Source: an uncultured Cellvibrionales bacterium | Lineage (GTDB): Bacteria; Pseudomonadota; Gammaproteobacteria; Pseudomonadales; Porticoccaceae | Length of the DNA: 62,144 nucleotides | NCBI GenBank assembly: GCA_913062605.1 | Contig: CAJXWQ010000009.1 | Coordinates: 1 to 62,144, forward strand | Direction of reading: 5' to 3' | Shown here: positions 55,154 through 62,144 of the stretch, piece by piece | Layout of the letters: the number at the start of each line of letters is the position of its first letter | Position numbering within the stretch: position 1 is the first letter of the stretch | Program-made: the position numbers and the translations under genes | Notes under the pieces: model-generated | Databases searched by the model: none | What the model was told of the DNA's origin: nothing | What the model saw: the letters and a program-made list of their open reading frames with translations, nothing else

Positions 55154-56006
55154 CCCCTTAAAAAAAACCATAGATAACAATATTTTACCTTTGGCATGGC
55201 TATCACTTATTCTATTTTTTTCACCCGCCGTATTTGCTGCACCCGACAGTAATGCCTTGGTATTCTGGTCAGCAAGCAATGAAGAAAATGCTCAAACTAT
55301 TAATCACGATGCCTGGCAATTGCTACTCAATCGGTATTTGAACAGCAATCACCCCAGTGGTATCCATCGCTTTAATTACGCCGCCGTCACTACTGAGGAT
55401 CAAAAGGCGCTGGATTTGTACTTAAAAGAAATGCAGCAGTTAAACCCTCGGCGCTTTAGTCGCGCTGAACAAAAAGCCTATTGGATCAACCTATACAATG
55501 CACTCACCGTAGAACTTATTCTGAAAAGCTACCCAGTAAAGTCCATCACCAAGCTCGGGGATAGTTTTTTAAGTTTTGGCCCCTGGGATGACAACGTAGC
55601 TAATATTGAGCGGCATGACCTGTCTCTCAATGACATTGAGCACCGTATCCTTAGGCCATTATTCCGTGACAATCGTATTCACTACGCGGTCAACTGTGCC
55701 AGCCTGAGCTGCCCCAACCTGGCTGCCACGGCTTATACCGCGACTAATACCCACCGCCAGCTAGAAGAAGCTGCTCGTCAGTATATCAATCACCCCAGAG
55801 GCGTCACTTTCGAGGGTGTCAGACCAGAAGAGACCACTCTGAAGATCTCCAGTATTTACCACTGGTATTTAGAAGACTTCGGCAACAGTGATCAGGCGCT
55901 GATCTCACATCTAACCAACTATGCCGAACCACCCTTAGCTGAGCAGTTACGTCAATATGATGGCGACATAGAGAGTCATTACAACTGGGCGCTTAATGAG
56001 CCCTAA
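55143..56006 (+). CDS. DUF547 exported protein
   Basis: 287 residues with a signal peptide (LAWLSLILFFSPAVFAAPD) and the DUF547 domain: RFSRAEQKAYWINLYNALTVELILKSYPVKSI, HYAVNCASLSCPNL and ISSIYHWYLEDFG. DUF547 proteins resemble cysteine-protease or transglutaminase folds, but activity is unproven. It overlaps the GT2 gene, so the two are translationally coupled. Confidence 0.88.
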   Translation: MNINPLKKTIDNNILPLAWLSLILFFSPAVFAAPDSNALVFWSASNEENAQTINHDAWQLLLNRYLNSNHPSGIHRFNYAAVTTEDQKALDLYLKEMQQLNPRRFSRAEQKAYWINLYNALTVELILKSYPVKSITKLGDSFLSFGPWDDNVANIERHDLSLNDIEHRILRPLFRDNRIHYAVNCASLSCPNLAATAYTATNTHRQLEEAARQYINHPRGVTFEGVRPEETTLKISSIYHWYLEDFGNSDQALISHLTNYAEPPLAEQLRQYDGDIESHYNWALNEP

Positions 56007-56118
56007 AACTAAACAGATTAAGAGATGAACCAATAGCCAAGAGTGGAATCTGAGTTATTAGCTCCCACTCACCCAATAAATATTGTTACATAGTTGATTC
56101 AAAAAACAGGATAAATTG

Positions 56119-56664
56119 ATGAAATTTTTCACTCAGGTTGTTGTTCTTTTTATCCTTGGATCACTACATTCCTGGGCGGCTGAAGATAAAAAAACAGCCA
56201 TCGACTGGGCCTCAACAGAAGACATAAAAAGCCATATTATTTTAACCCTAGAACCACAAAAAGGAGAAGTAGCTTCTGGCCCAAATCTTACCCACTCAGA
56301 TAAAATATTGAGTGAACATTTCTCTGAAATTTACTTGGTCAGATCAACAAATCTGGATGATGGTGAGAAATACATACTCTACATTACTGCACTTTATGCC
56401 GGTGATGGCTGGCGGGACTATACGAGCGTAACCGCAGGAGGCGATAATGTACCATTGGCCTTATTATCAAAAACTGCACCTAGCTGTAACGACAAAGCCA
56501 CCTGTAAATATGAGGAGCGACTGGCTGTCAGCCTGAGTTTTTTTGATATTATTGACGCCATGTCATCCGGCCTAAACGTAGTACTCACAGGCAATCAAAC
56601 AAATCACATAAAAATTCCTGGCAGCTATTGTACAGCCATCATGCAAACCATTATGGTCGAGTGA
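56119..56664 (+). CDS. Exported protein of unknown function
   Basis: 181 residues, signal peptide MKFFTQVVVLFILGSLHSWA. The mature part is mixed alpha/beta with CNDKATCKYEE (two cysteines five residues apart) and a further cysteine near the end. I do not recognise the family. It has its own AGGA and lies 112 bp after the DUF547 gene. Confidence 0.7.
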   Translation: MKFFTQVVVLFILGSLHSWAAEDKKTAIDWASTEDIKSHIILTLEPQKGEVASGPNLTHSDKILSEHFSEIYLVRSTNLDDGEKYILYITALYAGDGWRDYTSVTAGGDNVPLALLSKTAPSCNDKATCKYEERLAVSLSFFDIIDAMSSGLNVVLTGNQTNHIKIPGSYCTAIMQTIMVE

Positions 56665-56726
56665 CTAATAGCCGTTGCACATTGCCCCGGCTTTCTCAGT
56701 GTTTTTTCTACAATATTAGGCTGCTG

Positions 56727-57512
56727 TTACTGGCCAAATACCTTTTTTAACAGTGAGGTAGTTTGCTTGACAGGATCTTTCCGAATGGCCGCCTCTTCCT
56801 GAGCCAGATAGTAGAAAATGCCATCCATCCCCTTGTTAATGGTGTACTCAGTAAGATCCCCTTTAATATCTGGCACTAGAGGAATGGTCTTGTAGTTACT
56901 CATCATCGTATCGTAGATTTGCACTGCCCCAACTTCACTCAAACTATTCTCAATTACGGGACGCATTTCATCAGCTAACTGGGGGCTCATCTTTTCTTTA
57001 AAATAGCTCGTGGCAGAGTCATCTGGACCGTTATAAATTTTCTTGGCATCTTCGATACTCATATCAGTGATAGCGGCCCAAAACAGTTCCTTGGCCTTTG
57101 GCGTTGCCGCTTCTGCACCACGATTCAGCTTGGTTTCCAACTCATCCATCATGCCGCCCATACCCACTGTATCGAGTAAACCCTTCGCCTGCTGAATCTC
57201 TGCCGGTAGTGGAATATGAATGGCGTCATCAAGATTAAATCCATCTGGTTTGCCCAGTTGAGCGACTACGTTCTCAGTGCCTACTTTCAGAGCATCTTTC
57301 AGGCCCGCACTCATATCCTCAACACTGAGTGTCGACAATGCGTTACCTAGGCTGCTATCTGAGCTGCTATTTGAACTACTAGCCGTACTTTCTGGCTCGG
57401 TGTTAATCACACCATCCAATAGGCTTTTTCCTGTATCCCACCAACTCCCTGCATTAACGGGCAATTGCAGGAATGCCAATGACACACCAATAAGCGCAGT
57501 AATCTTTTTCAT
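56727..57512 (-). CDS. DUF4197 exported protein
   Basis: 261 residues with a signal peptide (ITALIGVSLAFLQLPVNAGS), a serine-rich stretch (residues about 40-55), and a helical DUF4197 domain: LSVEDMSAGLKDALKVGTENVVAQLGKPDGF, DDAIHIPLP, and DGIFYYLAQEEAAIRKDPVKQTTSLLKKVFG at the end. The function of the family is unknown. GAGG precedes the ATG. It is divergent from rhlE. Confidence 0.88.
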   Translation of the reverse strand: MKKITALIGVSLAFLQLPVNAGSWWDTGKSLLDGVINTEPESTASSSNSSSDSSLGNALSTLSVEDMSAGLKDALKVGTENVVAQLGKPDGFNLDDAIHIPLPAEIQQAKGLLDTVGMGGMMDELETKLNRGAEAATPKAKELFWAAITDMSIEDAKKIYNGPDDSATSYFKEKMSPQLADEMRPVIENSLSEVGAVQIYDTMMSNYKTIPLVPDIKGDLTEYTINKGMDGIFYYLAQEEAAIRKDPVKQTTSLLKKVFGQ

Positions 57513-57579
57513 GTGAGGCCTCCGAGCCTGGGTATTCGGTCAATAATACGTATCGGCAGCTTACCATGCACGCTGTGCC

Positions 57580-57604
57580 TTGAGTGCGCCTGAAACGCAC
57601 TCAA
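57580..57604 (+). other. Inverted repeat in the rhlE upstream region
   Basis: TTGAGTGCG and CGCACTCAA form a perfect 9-bp stem with a 7-nt loop, 113 bp before the rhlE ATG and 68 bp from the DUF4197 ATG. It has no T-run and could be an operator or a leader hairpin. Confidence 0.5.
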
Positions 57605-57716
57605 AATACTCCGCAAGATTCTGTCAGACATTAGCCATGAACCGTTTATACTTGCCCCTCCTGTCCAGCCATAAGACATGCTGGTAATAAGAGACACCAA
57701 GGGCCTGTTAACACTA

Positions 57717-59066
57717 ATGAGCTTTACCACTTTTGGCCTATCCGCCCCGATCCTTAACGCTGTTGCCGAACAGGGTTACGACACGCCCACCCCTATTCAG
57801 TCAAAAGCCATACCCCCCGCCATGCAAGGCAAAGATGTGATGGCAGCGGCTCAAACTGGCACAGGAAAAACAGCCAGTTTTGCCCTGCCAATACTAGAGA
57901 AACTCTCCAAAGGAAAACCCGTCGAAGCAAATCAGGTCCGGGCCCTGGTATTAGCCCCAACCCGTGAACTGGCCGCCCAGGTCGCCGACAGCATAGCAAC
58001 CTACGGTAAACATTTGCCCCTGCGTTCTGCCGTGGTGTATGGCGGGGTAAAAATTAATCCTCAGATGATGAAACTACGTAAAGGTGTGGATATTCTGGTG
58101 GCAACCCCCGGGCGTTTGCTGGACCTCTATCAGCAAAATGCGGTGAAGTTTAAGCAACTGGAAGTACTGGTGCTGGACGAAGCCGACCGAATGCTGGATA
58201 TGGGCTTTATTAACGATATCCGCAAAATCCTGGCACTGCTGCCCAAGCAGCGCCAAAACCTGATGTTTTCTGCCACATTTTCTGATGATATTCGCAGCCT
58301 AGCTAAAGGGCTGGTCAACCATCCGGTTGAGATTTCCGCCAGCCCGCGAAACACTACGGCGACCACGATAAGACAGTGGGTTCATCCCGTCGACAAGAAG
58401 CAAAAACCGGCATTACTGACTGAGTTGATTCACCATAATAAATGGGAAAAAGTGCTGGTCTTCACCAAGACAAAAAAAGGGGCCAACCAGCTCGTTAAAT
58501 ATTTGCACAATGAAAGTATTAAAGCTGCGGCGATTCACGGCGATAAAAGCCAGGCCGTGCGAACAAAAACTTTGGCTGACTTTAAGCGGACTGATGCAAA
58601 AAAAGGATCGGTTAAAATTTTAGTTGCTACCGATGTGGCAGCACGGGGATTGGATATTGAACAGCTGCCCCAAGTGGTTAATTTTGATTTGCCCATTGTG
58701 GCGGAAGATTATATACACAGAATTGGTCGCACAGGTCGAGCAGGCATGAAAGGTCAGGCTATTTCACTGGTCAGTGCTGATGAGTTCAAGCAGCTCACCG
58801 ACATTGAACGTTTGATTAAGCAGCTGTTGCCTAGAAAATTGGTTGATGGCTTTGAACCGAATCACAATGTCCCGGAATCCACGTTAGACCTTCGCCCCCC
58901 GAAACCTAAAAAGCCGAAAAAACCAAAGAAACTAAAAACTGCGGGTAAAACCGGACTTAAAGGTAAGCCACATTCTGAAGGTAACCCACCCGGTAAAAAG
59001 CTTGGCACCAAAAACAAGAAACCTGGCGGGTTAAACCTTCAGCCCAGAAAGAAACCTTCGAGCTAA
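57717..59066 (+). CDS. rhlE: DEAD-box RNA helicase RhlE-type
   Basis: 449 residues. Motifs in order: the Q-motif region [52 protein letters not shown], and [10 protein letters not shown]. The C-terminal ~60 residues are a basic, repetitive tail ([12 protein letters not shown]) typical of RhlE proteins. ATG 57717 (MSFTTFGL) is chosen over the longer ORF. It works in ribosome assembly or RNA turnover, often at low temperature. Confidence 0.95.
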   Translation: MSFTTFGLSAPILNAVAEQGYDTPTPIQSKAIPPAMQGKDVMAAAQTGTGKTASFALPILEKLSKGKPVEANQVRALVLAPTRELAAQVADSIATYGKHLPLRSAVVYGGVKINPQMMKLRKGVDILVATPGRLLDLYQQNAVKFKQLEVLVLDEADRMLDMGFINDIRKILALLPKQRQNLMFSATFSDDIRSLAKGLVNHPVEISASPRNTTATTIRQWVHPVDKKQKPALLTELIHHNKWEKVLVFTKTKKGANQLVKYLHNESIKAAAIHGDKSQAVRTKTLADFKRTDAKKGSVKILVATDVAARGLDIEQLPQVVNFDLPIVAEDYIHRIGRTGRAGMKGQAISLVSADEFKQLTDIERLIKQLLPRKLVDGFEPNHNVPESTLDLRPPKPKKPKKPKKLKTAGKTGLKGKPHSEGNPPGKKLGTKNKKPGGLNLQPRKKPSS

Positions 59067-59086
59067 ATCTCAACCAGTCTTCAACC

Positions 59087-59455
59087 CTACTCCTTACCTT
59101 TCAACAGATCACCAAGACCGGCAAAGGGGTTGTGGGTAGCCGCCGTTTTCTCAGTCTCCGTTGAGGTGTTACCACCCTCTACTTCTGTATAGCGTGAATG
59201 CTCATTGTCATGACAGTAAAGACACAACAACTCCCAATTACTGCCATCTTCTGGATTGTTGTCATGGTTATGATCACGGTGGTGTACCGTCAACTGACTC
59301 AGATTTTGTCGAGTGAATTCACGGGCACAGCGGCCACACACCCAGGGGTACATTTTTAGCGATTTTTCGCGATAACCCTTTTCCCGATCTTTACGGGCAC
59401 GACGAGCTTCGGCAACCACACTGTTAAGTTTATTTGAGGAATTACCGGGTACCAT
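59087..59455 (-). CDS. yajD: HNH endonuclease-domain protein YajD
   Basis: 122 residues with paired zinc cysteines CGRCAREF and CLYCHD flanking the HNH core TVHHRDHNHDNNPEDGSNW. AGGAGG lies five bases before the ATG at 59453-59455. It is convergent with rhlE, 20 bp away. The cellular role of YajD is not defined. Confidence 0.92.
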   Translation of the reverse strand: MVPGNSSNKLNSVVAEARRARKDREKGYREKSLKMYPWVCGRCAREFTRQNLSQLTVHHRDHNHDNNPEDGSNWELLCLYCHDNEHSRYTEVEGGNTSTETEKTAATHNPFAGLGDLLKGKE

Positions 59456-59514
59456 GATCACCTCCTCGCAACACTTTATTCATAATACGTCACTCATAAT
59501 AAGGTGACTTATCA

Positions 59515-60570
59515 TCATTCAACATCCATAGCTAACAATTCAGTTAGGTGCCTATCAACCTGCTCTGTATATTTCGGGTCCATACCAAAAAGCCCCAAAT
59601 GTCCCCAGTCACTATTAATCACCCTAAATTCACTATTGGCGACCATTTTTTGGTGGTCTTCACAATCTTGTGGGGGGAAGAACATATCCGCACTAATGGG
59701 CATCACAAACATCTTGGCGCTAATTCGGCCCAAAGCCTTTTCAAGATCACCCCCTGTGTTTCTACTGACATCTCCGCGCTGCCACTTCCAGGCAAGACAC
59801 AGCAAGTTATTCGGATCCATGGGCAAAAAATACCCCTGAGTAAAACCCACATAGAAATCTTCAAGGGACGAAAAACCTAGCTCACGCCACAACTCTTGTT
59901 TGAACATCTCAGTGCTATAGCCCATCACCGACCAGAGGTCAGCATGCCGACGCAAACCACAATGCACTGCATGTGGCTCTTTGTACCAACCACCGTCCCA
60001 AGCAGGATCTGAGGTGATCGCTTCATTTAAGGTTTTCGTAAATAAAAAATCATGAGGCGTATTTTTTGCCGTGCCTGCAATAGGTGCCGCACGCTTGACC
60101 ATATCGGGATAACGCACTGCCCACTCCCAGGTTTGCTGGGCGCCCATAGAGCCACCGACGACCAAAGCGAGGGAATCCAGGCCAAATTTTTCCGTCAGCA
60201 ACTGATGCTGAGCACGAACATCATCACCAATTCTCACATGAGGGAATGCCGCCATACCAAACGGAACAGGCGTGTTATGAGGGGATGTAGAGAGACCATT
60301 GCCAATCTGATTAATGATGATGACAAAGTATTTATCTGGATCTATTGCTCTACCCTGTCCCACATAAACCTGCTCCATAATTTTACTGGTACCGGAATAC
60401 CAGGTAGTCATCAGTATGACGTTATCTTTTTTGGGGTTTAATTGACCGAAGGTCGTGTAAGCAAGCTGACAATTTCGAATGGTTCCGCCACTCTCCAACT
60501 GAAAATCACCCAAATCATAGAGCTCATAGGGACCATGATTTTCTTGCGAGTAATAGTCATTAACTAACAT
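59515..60570 (-). CDS. MetX-like alpha/beta-hydrolase acyltransferase
   Basis: 351 residues of the homoserine O-acetyltransferase-like alpha/beta-hydrolase group. The nucleophile serine is in VVGGSMGAQQTWEW, the aspartate in MPISADMFFPPQD and the histidine in DWGHLG. The nucleophile elbow has GAQQ, not the GGMQ of true MetX, and no met genes are nearby. It may thus be a divergent paralogue with another acyl substrate. ATG 60570 with a GAGGGG site upstream is preferred. Confidence 0.82.
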   Translation of the reverse strand: MLVNDYYSQENHGPYELYDLGDFQLESGGTIRNCQLAYTTFGQLNPKKDNVILMTTWYSGTSKIMEQVYVGQGRAIDPDKYFVIIINQIGNGLSTSPHNTPVPFGMAAFPHVRIGDDVRAQHQLLTEKFGLDSLALVVGGSMGAQQTWEWAVRYPDMVKRAAPIAGTAKNTPHDFLFTKTLNEAITSDPAWDGGWYKEPHAVHCGLRRHADLWSVMGYSTEMFKQELWRELGFSSLEDFYVGFTQGYFLPMDPNNLLCLAWKWQRGDVSRNTGGDLEKALGRISAKMFVMPISADMFFPPQDCEDHQKMVANSEFRVINSDWGHLGLFGMDPKYTEQVDRHLTELLAMDVE

Positions 60571-60694
60571 CGATAATTCCCCCTCATTTGAATAAATAGG
60601 GGACGACACTATATCCAACCAAAAGAATCAGCAAGTTATATCCAACTAAAAGATGTAAGTAAATTTGGGTTATTGATAGTGATATTAAAACGAA

Positions 60695-61579
60695 CTAAAG
60701 CAACTCAATGCCGTAAGGTGTTTCCAGCTTGATTCGCCATTCATCTCTGGATTGATAGATCCAACCCTGAACTTCAATATTCTTACCCTGTAGATGCTCA
60801 AACCATGCCTGGGTAAATCTGTGCTGATGCTCTGAATAGATCATCACGATGATTTTTTTGTCCAACTCCAACCGCCAGTGTTTACCCGTTTGAACTGCCG
60901 TTACCTGCCCCTGCACTCGCTGAAAACCACCTTGCTTAATGTGCTTCGCTTTCACCGGTAAAAGGCCCTGATCACTCCACACACCTAACCGAGCGTCCCG
61001 ACCCTGTTGTTCTGCTTTGGCAAGACACTCAGCGAGGGTCAGGTTTGGCGGAATGGCCACATGGTAGGCCAACCCCTGCTGCAACAGGTGCTGTTCCAGA
61101 TTTTCTCCCGCTTGGTTATAGATATGACCCAACCAGCGACCATAGTGGTCTTTGGATTGAGCATCCAATAACAATTCAACACGATCAGATTGACGAACAA
61201 ACGTGCTGGCCACTTGCTGGGCATGGCGGGCAAGGGGCTGATCTGGCTGGCCACCTCGACCCATTTCAGTGGTATTAACACCCACTAAACGTACTTTTCG
61301 CCCATCAGATAATGTCAGGGTATCGCCATCGTAAATTTTGGCGACTCGAACCCTCTCGGTTTTGGCAAATGGGGCACAGTCTGCCAAATGTTGTGGCGAG
61401 GATTGTAGCGAGGGGGGAGTTTGAAGTAAGGGTTTAGGTAAGAGCTGAGTTACATCATTGTCTGCATTGTTGTCTACACCACAGCCGCTGACTAAACCAA
61501 AAACTGCAAGCGCAAAAACAAAAAAAACGCTCAAGGCACTAGCCCGGAGCGTTTTTTGGCTGCCCCGAAAGGCAAACAT
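60695..61579 (-). CDS. Staphylococcal-nuclease-type lipoprotein
   Basis: 294 residues. A signal segment (ALSVFFVFALAVFGLVSGC) ends in a lipobox cysteine near residue 36, so it is a predicted lipoprotein. The SNase domain (about 70-190) has VAKIYDGDTLTL, RLVGVNTTEM, DHYGRWLGHIY and the QGLAYH segment. The C-terminal ~100 residues resemble an OB-fold (VQGQVTAVQTGKHWRLELD). ATG 61579 is seven bases after the rpmE stop. An intrinsic-terminator-like hairpin lies inside codons 8-19. Confidence 0.85.
   Translation of the reverse strand: MFAFRGSQKTLRASALSVFFVFALAVFGLVSGCGVDNNADNDVTQLLPKPLLQTPPSLQSSPQHLADCAPFAKTERVRVAKIYDGDTLTLSDGRKVRLVGVNTTEMGRGGQPDQPLARHAQQVASTFVRQSDRVELLLDAQSKDHYGRWLGHIYNQAGENLEQHLLQQGLAYHVAIPPNLTLAECLAKAEQQGRDARLGVWSDQGLLPVKAKHIKQGGFQRVQGQVTAVQTGKHWRLELDKKIIVMIYSEHQHRFTQAWFEHLQGKNIEVQGWIYQSRDEWRIKLETPYGIELL
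61522..61557 (-). terminator. rpmE terminator embedded in the nuclease gene
   Basis: On the minus strand AAAAAACGCTC and GAGCGTTTTTT form an 11-bp stem, with a further GGC-TAGT-GCC pairing inside the loop, followed by two more T residues. It lies 30 bp after the rpmE stop and within the signal peptide codons of the nuclease. Confidence 0.85.
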
Positions 61580-61586
61580 GCCGAAG

Positions 61587-61802
61587 TTATTTCTTAGCAG
61601 AACGACCAGAAAAGCGCTTGTTAAAGCGGTCGATACGACCACCTGTCTCAGCAGTTTTCTGCTTGCCGGTATAGAATGGGTGACACTGGGAGCATACATC
61701 AATGTGGATGCTATCAACCAGAGTGGAGCCAACTTCAATAGTATTGCCGCAGCTACATGTTGCAGTCAGCGTGCCATAATTTGGGTGTATCTCAGTTTTC
61801 AT
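61587..61802 (-). CDS. rpmE: 50S ribosomal protein L31
   Basis: 71 residues, the zinc-binding (C+) form of L31: [11 protein letters not shown] and [13 protein letters not shown] supply the cysteines. The tail [16 protein letters not shown] is typical. It is divergent from priA, a common gammaproteobacterial arrangement, and is followed by an intrinsic terminator. Confidence 0.97.
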   Translation of the reverse strand: MKTEIHPNYGTLTATCSCGNTIEVGSTLVDSIHIDVCSQCHPFYTGKQKTAETGGRIDRFNKRFSGRSAKK

Positions 61803-61951
61803 TTTCTCTTTGCCTCAATGTCTTGCATACCGCCACCCAATCATCATACTGTTGAGCACCATATGCCGCCTTCAAACGGAGGGCGCATACTACCAGAAAA
61901 CACCACGCATTCAAGGTTTTGTGCGGGTTTCGGCACAAATACTCGGCCATG

Positions 61952-62021
61952 AGTAGCAATAAATAAGTAGTAACAAGTCAGTAGTAAAAAATCAGTTGTA
62001 ACAAGTGACCCGTAATAAATG
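61952..62021 (+). repeat. Five tandem 14-bp units reaching the priA start
   Basis: AGTAGCAATAAATA, AGTAGTAACAAGTC, AGTAGTAAAAAATC, AGTTGTAACAAGTG and ACCCGTAATAAATG are contiguous, and the last ends with the ATG of priA. No good Shine-Dalgarno sequence lies between the array and the start. Confidence 0.85.
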
Positions 62022-62144
62022 ACCAATGCTAAAAGTCCCACAATATACCGCGTAGCTGTGCCATCGCCCCTAAGGCGCTTGTTTGACTACCTGCCACCCA
62101 CAAATACTGCCGATACACTGTTACCCGGCGTACGGGTTTTGATC
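62019..62144 (+). CDS. priA: Primosomal protein N' (5' end only)
   Basis: 42 codons are visible: MTNAKSPTIYRVAVPSPLRR, then LFDYLPP and PGVRVLI, matching the N-terminal 3'-DNA-binding region of the PriA restart helicase (RVALPVPLRRLFDYLPP-type). The reading frame runs off the window. It is divergent from rpmE. Confidence 0.88.
   Translation, partial: MTNAKSPTIYRVAVPSPLRRLFDYLPPTNTADTLLPGVRVLI

Noticed and set aside
58908..58950. Lysine-proline repeat in rhlE as another start-linked array
   Set aside because: [10 protein letters not shown] is the usual low-complexity tail of RhlE helicases and lies far from any start codon.

Overview
The window reads as a chromosomal segment of a free-living gammaproteobacterium, probably marine and related to Pseudomonadales/Cellvibrionales. 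The evidence is the gene content and order: a ccoNOQP-GHIS cbb3 oxidase block with an Anr-type promoter, an asmA-mutY-yggX-tRNA-Phe string, a monomeric isocitrate dehydrogenase, undivided pntA plus pntB, hisB-hisH-hisA, argD-argF, and a divergent rpmE/priA pair. I saw no phage, insertion sequence, plasmid or CRISPR signature. Gene density is high. Base composition looks even by eye, but I did not compute it.

Layout. 1-6920 (minus strand) is a D-amino-acid/5-oxoproline block: DUF1445, pxpA, pxpB, pxpC, DUF4392 (D-glutamate cyclase-like), D-amino-acid transaminase and the start of alanine racemase, with a YbaK-type deacylase upstream. 7078-13184 (plus) holds a cation:proton antiporter, then a metal-uptake operon: TPR protein, OmpR-type regulator, QseC-like kinase, cupredoxin-like protein, FTR1 permease and an outer-membrane-type protein, with a PmrA-box-like site upstream. 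13219-24481 (minus) holds gloA, a Yip1 protein, the complete cbb3 oxidase structural and assembly operon, and argG. 24708-31434 is mixed housekeeping: pyrC, rnt, a Tic20/DUF4870 protein, ferredoxin, maeB, slyX, a 2-Cys peroxiredoxin and grxD.

31572-34288 is an apparently iron-regulated transcription unit: Fur-like palindrome over a sigma-70 promoter, porin, exported FMN-binding protein and PepSY-type membrane protein. It looks like an extracytosolic flavin electron-transfer or iron-reduction module. 34598-45888 contains argD-argF, ribosomal protein THX, an LRAT-domain protein, hisA-hisH-hisB, a small His/Cys protein with a ZnuD-like TonB receptor, asmA, mutY and yggX, followed by tRNA-Phe. 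46309-53827 (minus) has icd, pntB, pntA and a polytopic glycosyltransferase. 54014-59066 has a small exported protein, a GT2 enzyme, DUF547, an unknown exported protein, DUF4197 and rhlE. 59087-62144 has yajD, a MetX-like acyltransferase, a nuclease lipoprotein, rpmE and the start of priA.

The most interesting system is the first block. It encodes both halves of the mitochondrial D-glutamate cyclase as separate genes bracketing the PxpABC 5-oxoprolinase, with a D-amino-acid transaminase and alanine racemase downstream. This suggests a route from D-amino acids through D-glutamate and 5-oxoproline to L-glutamate.

The most unusual sequence-level signal is a recurring pattern of short tandem arrays (12-17 bp units, unrelated in sequence from locus to locus) at gene starts. 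Several units carry the Shine-Dalgarno sequence itself. In coding sequence the units are multiples of three. A second theme is intrinsic-terminator-like hairpins that overlap the start region of the next gene, at 32943-32979 and 61522-61557.
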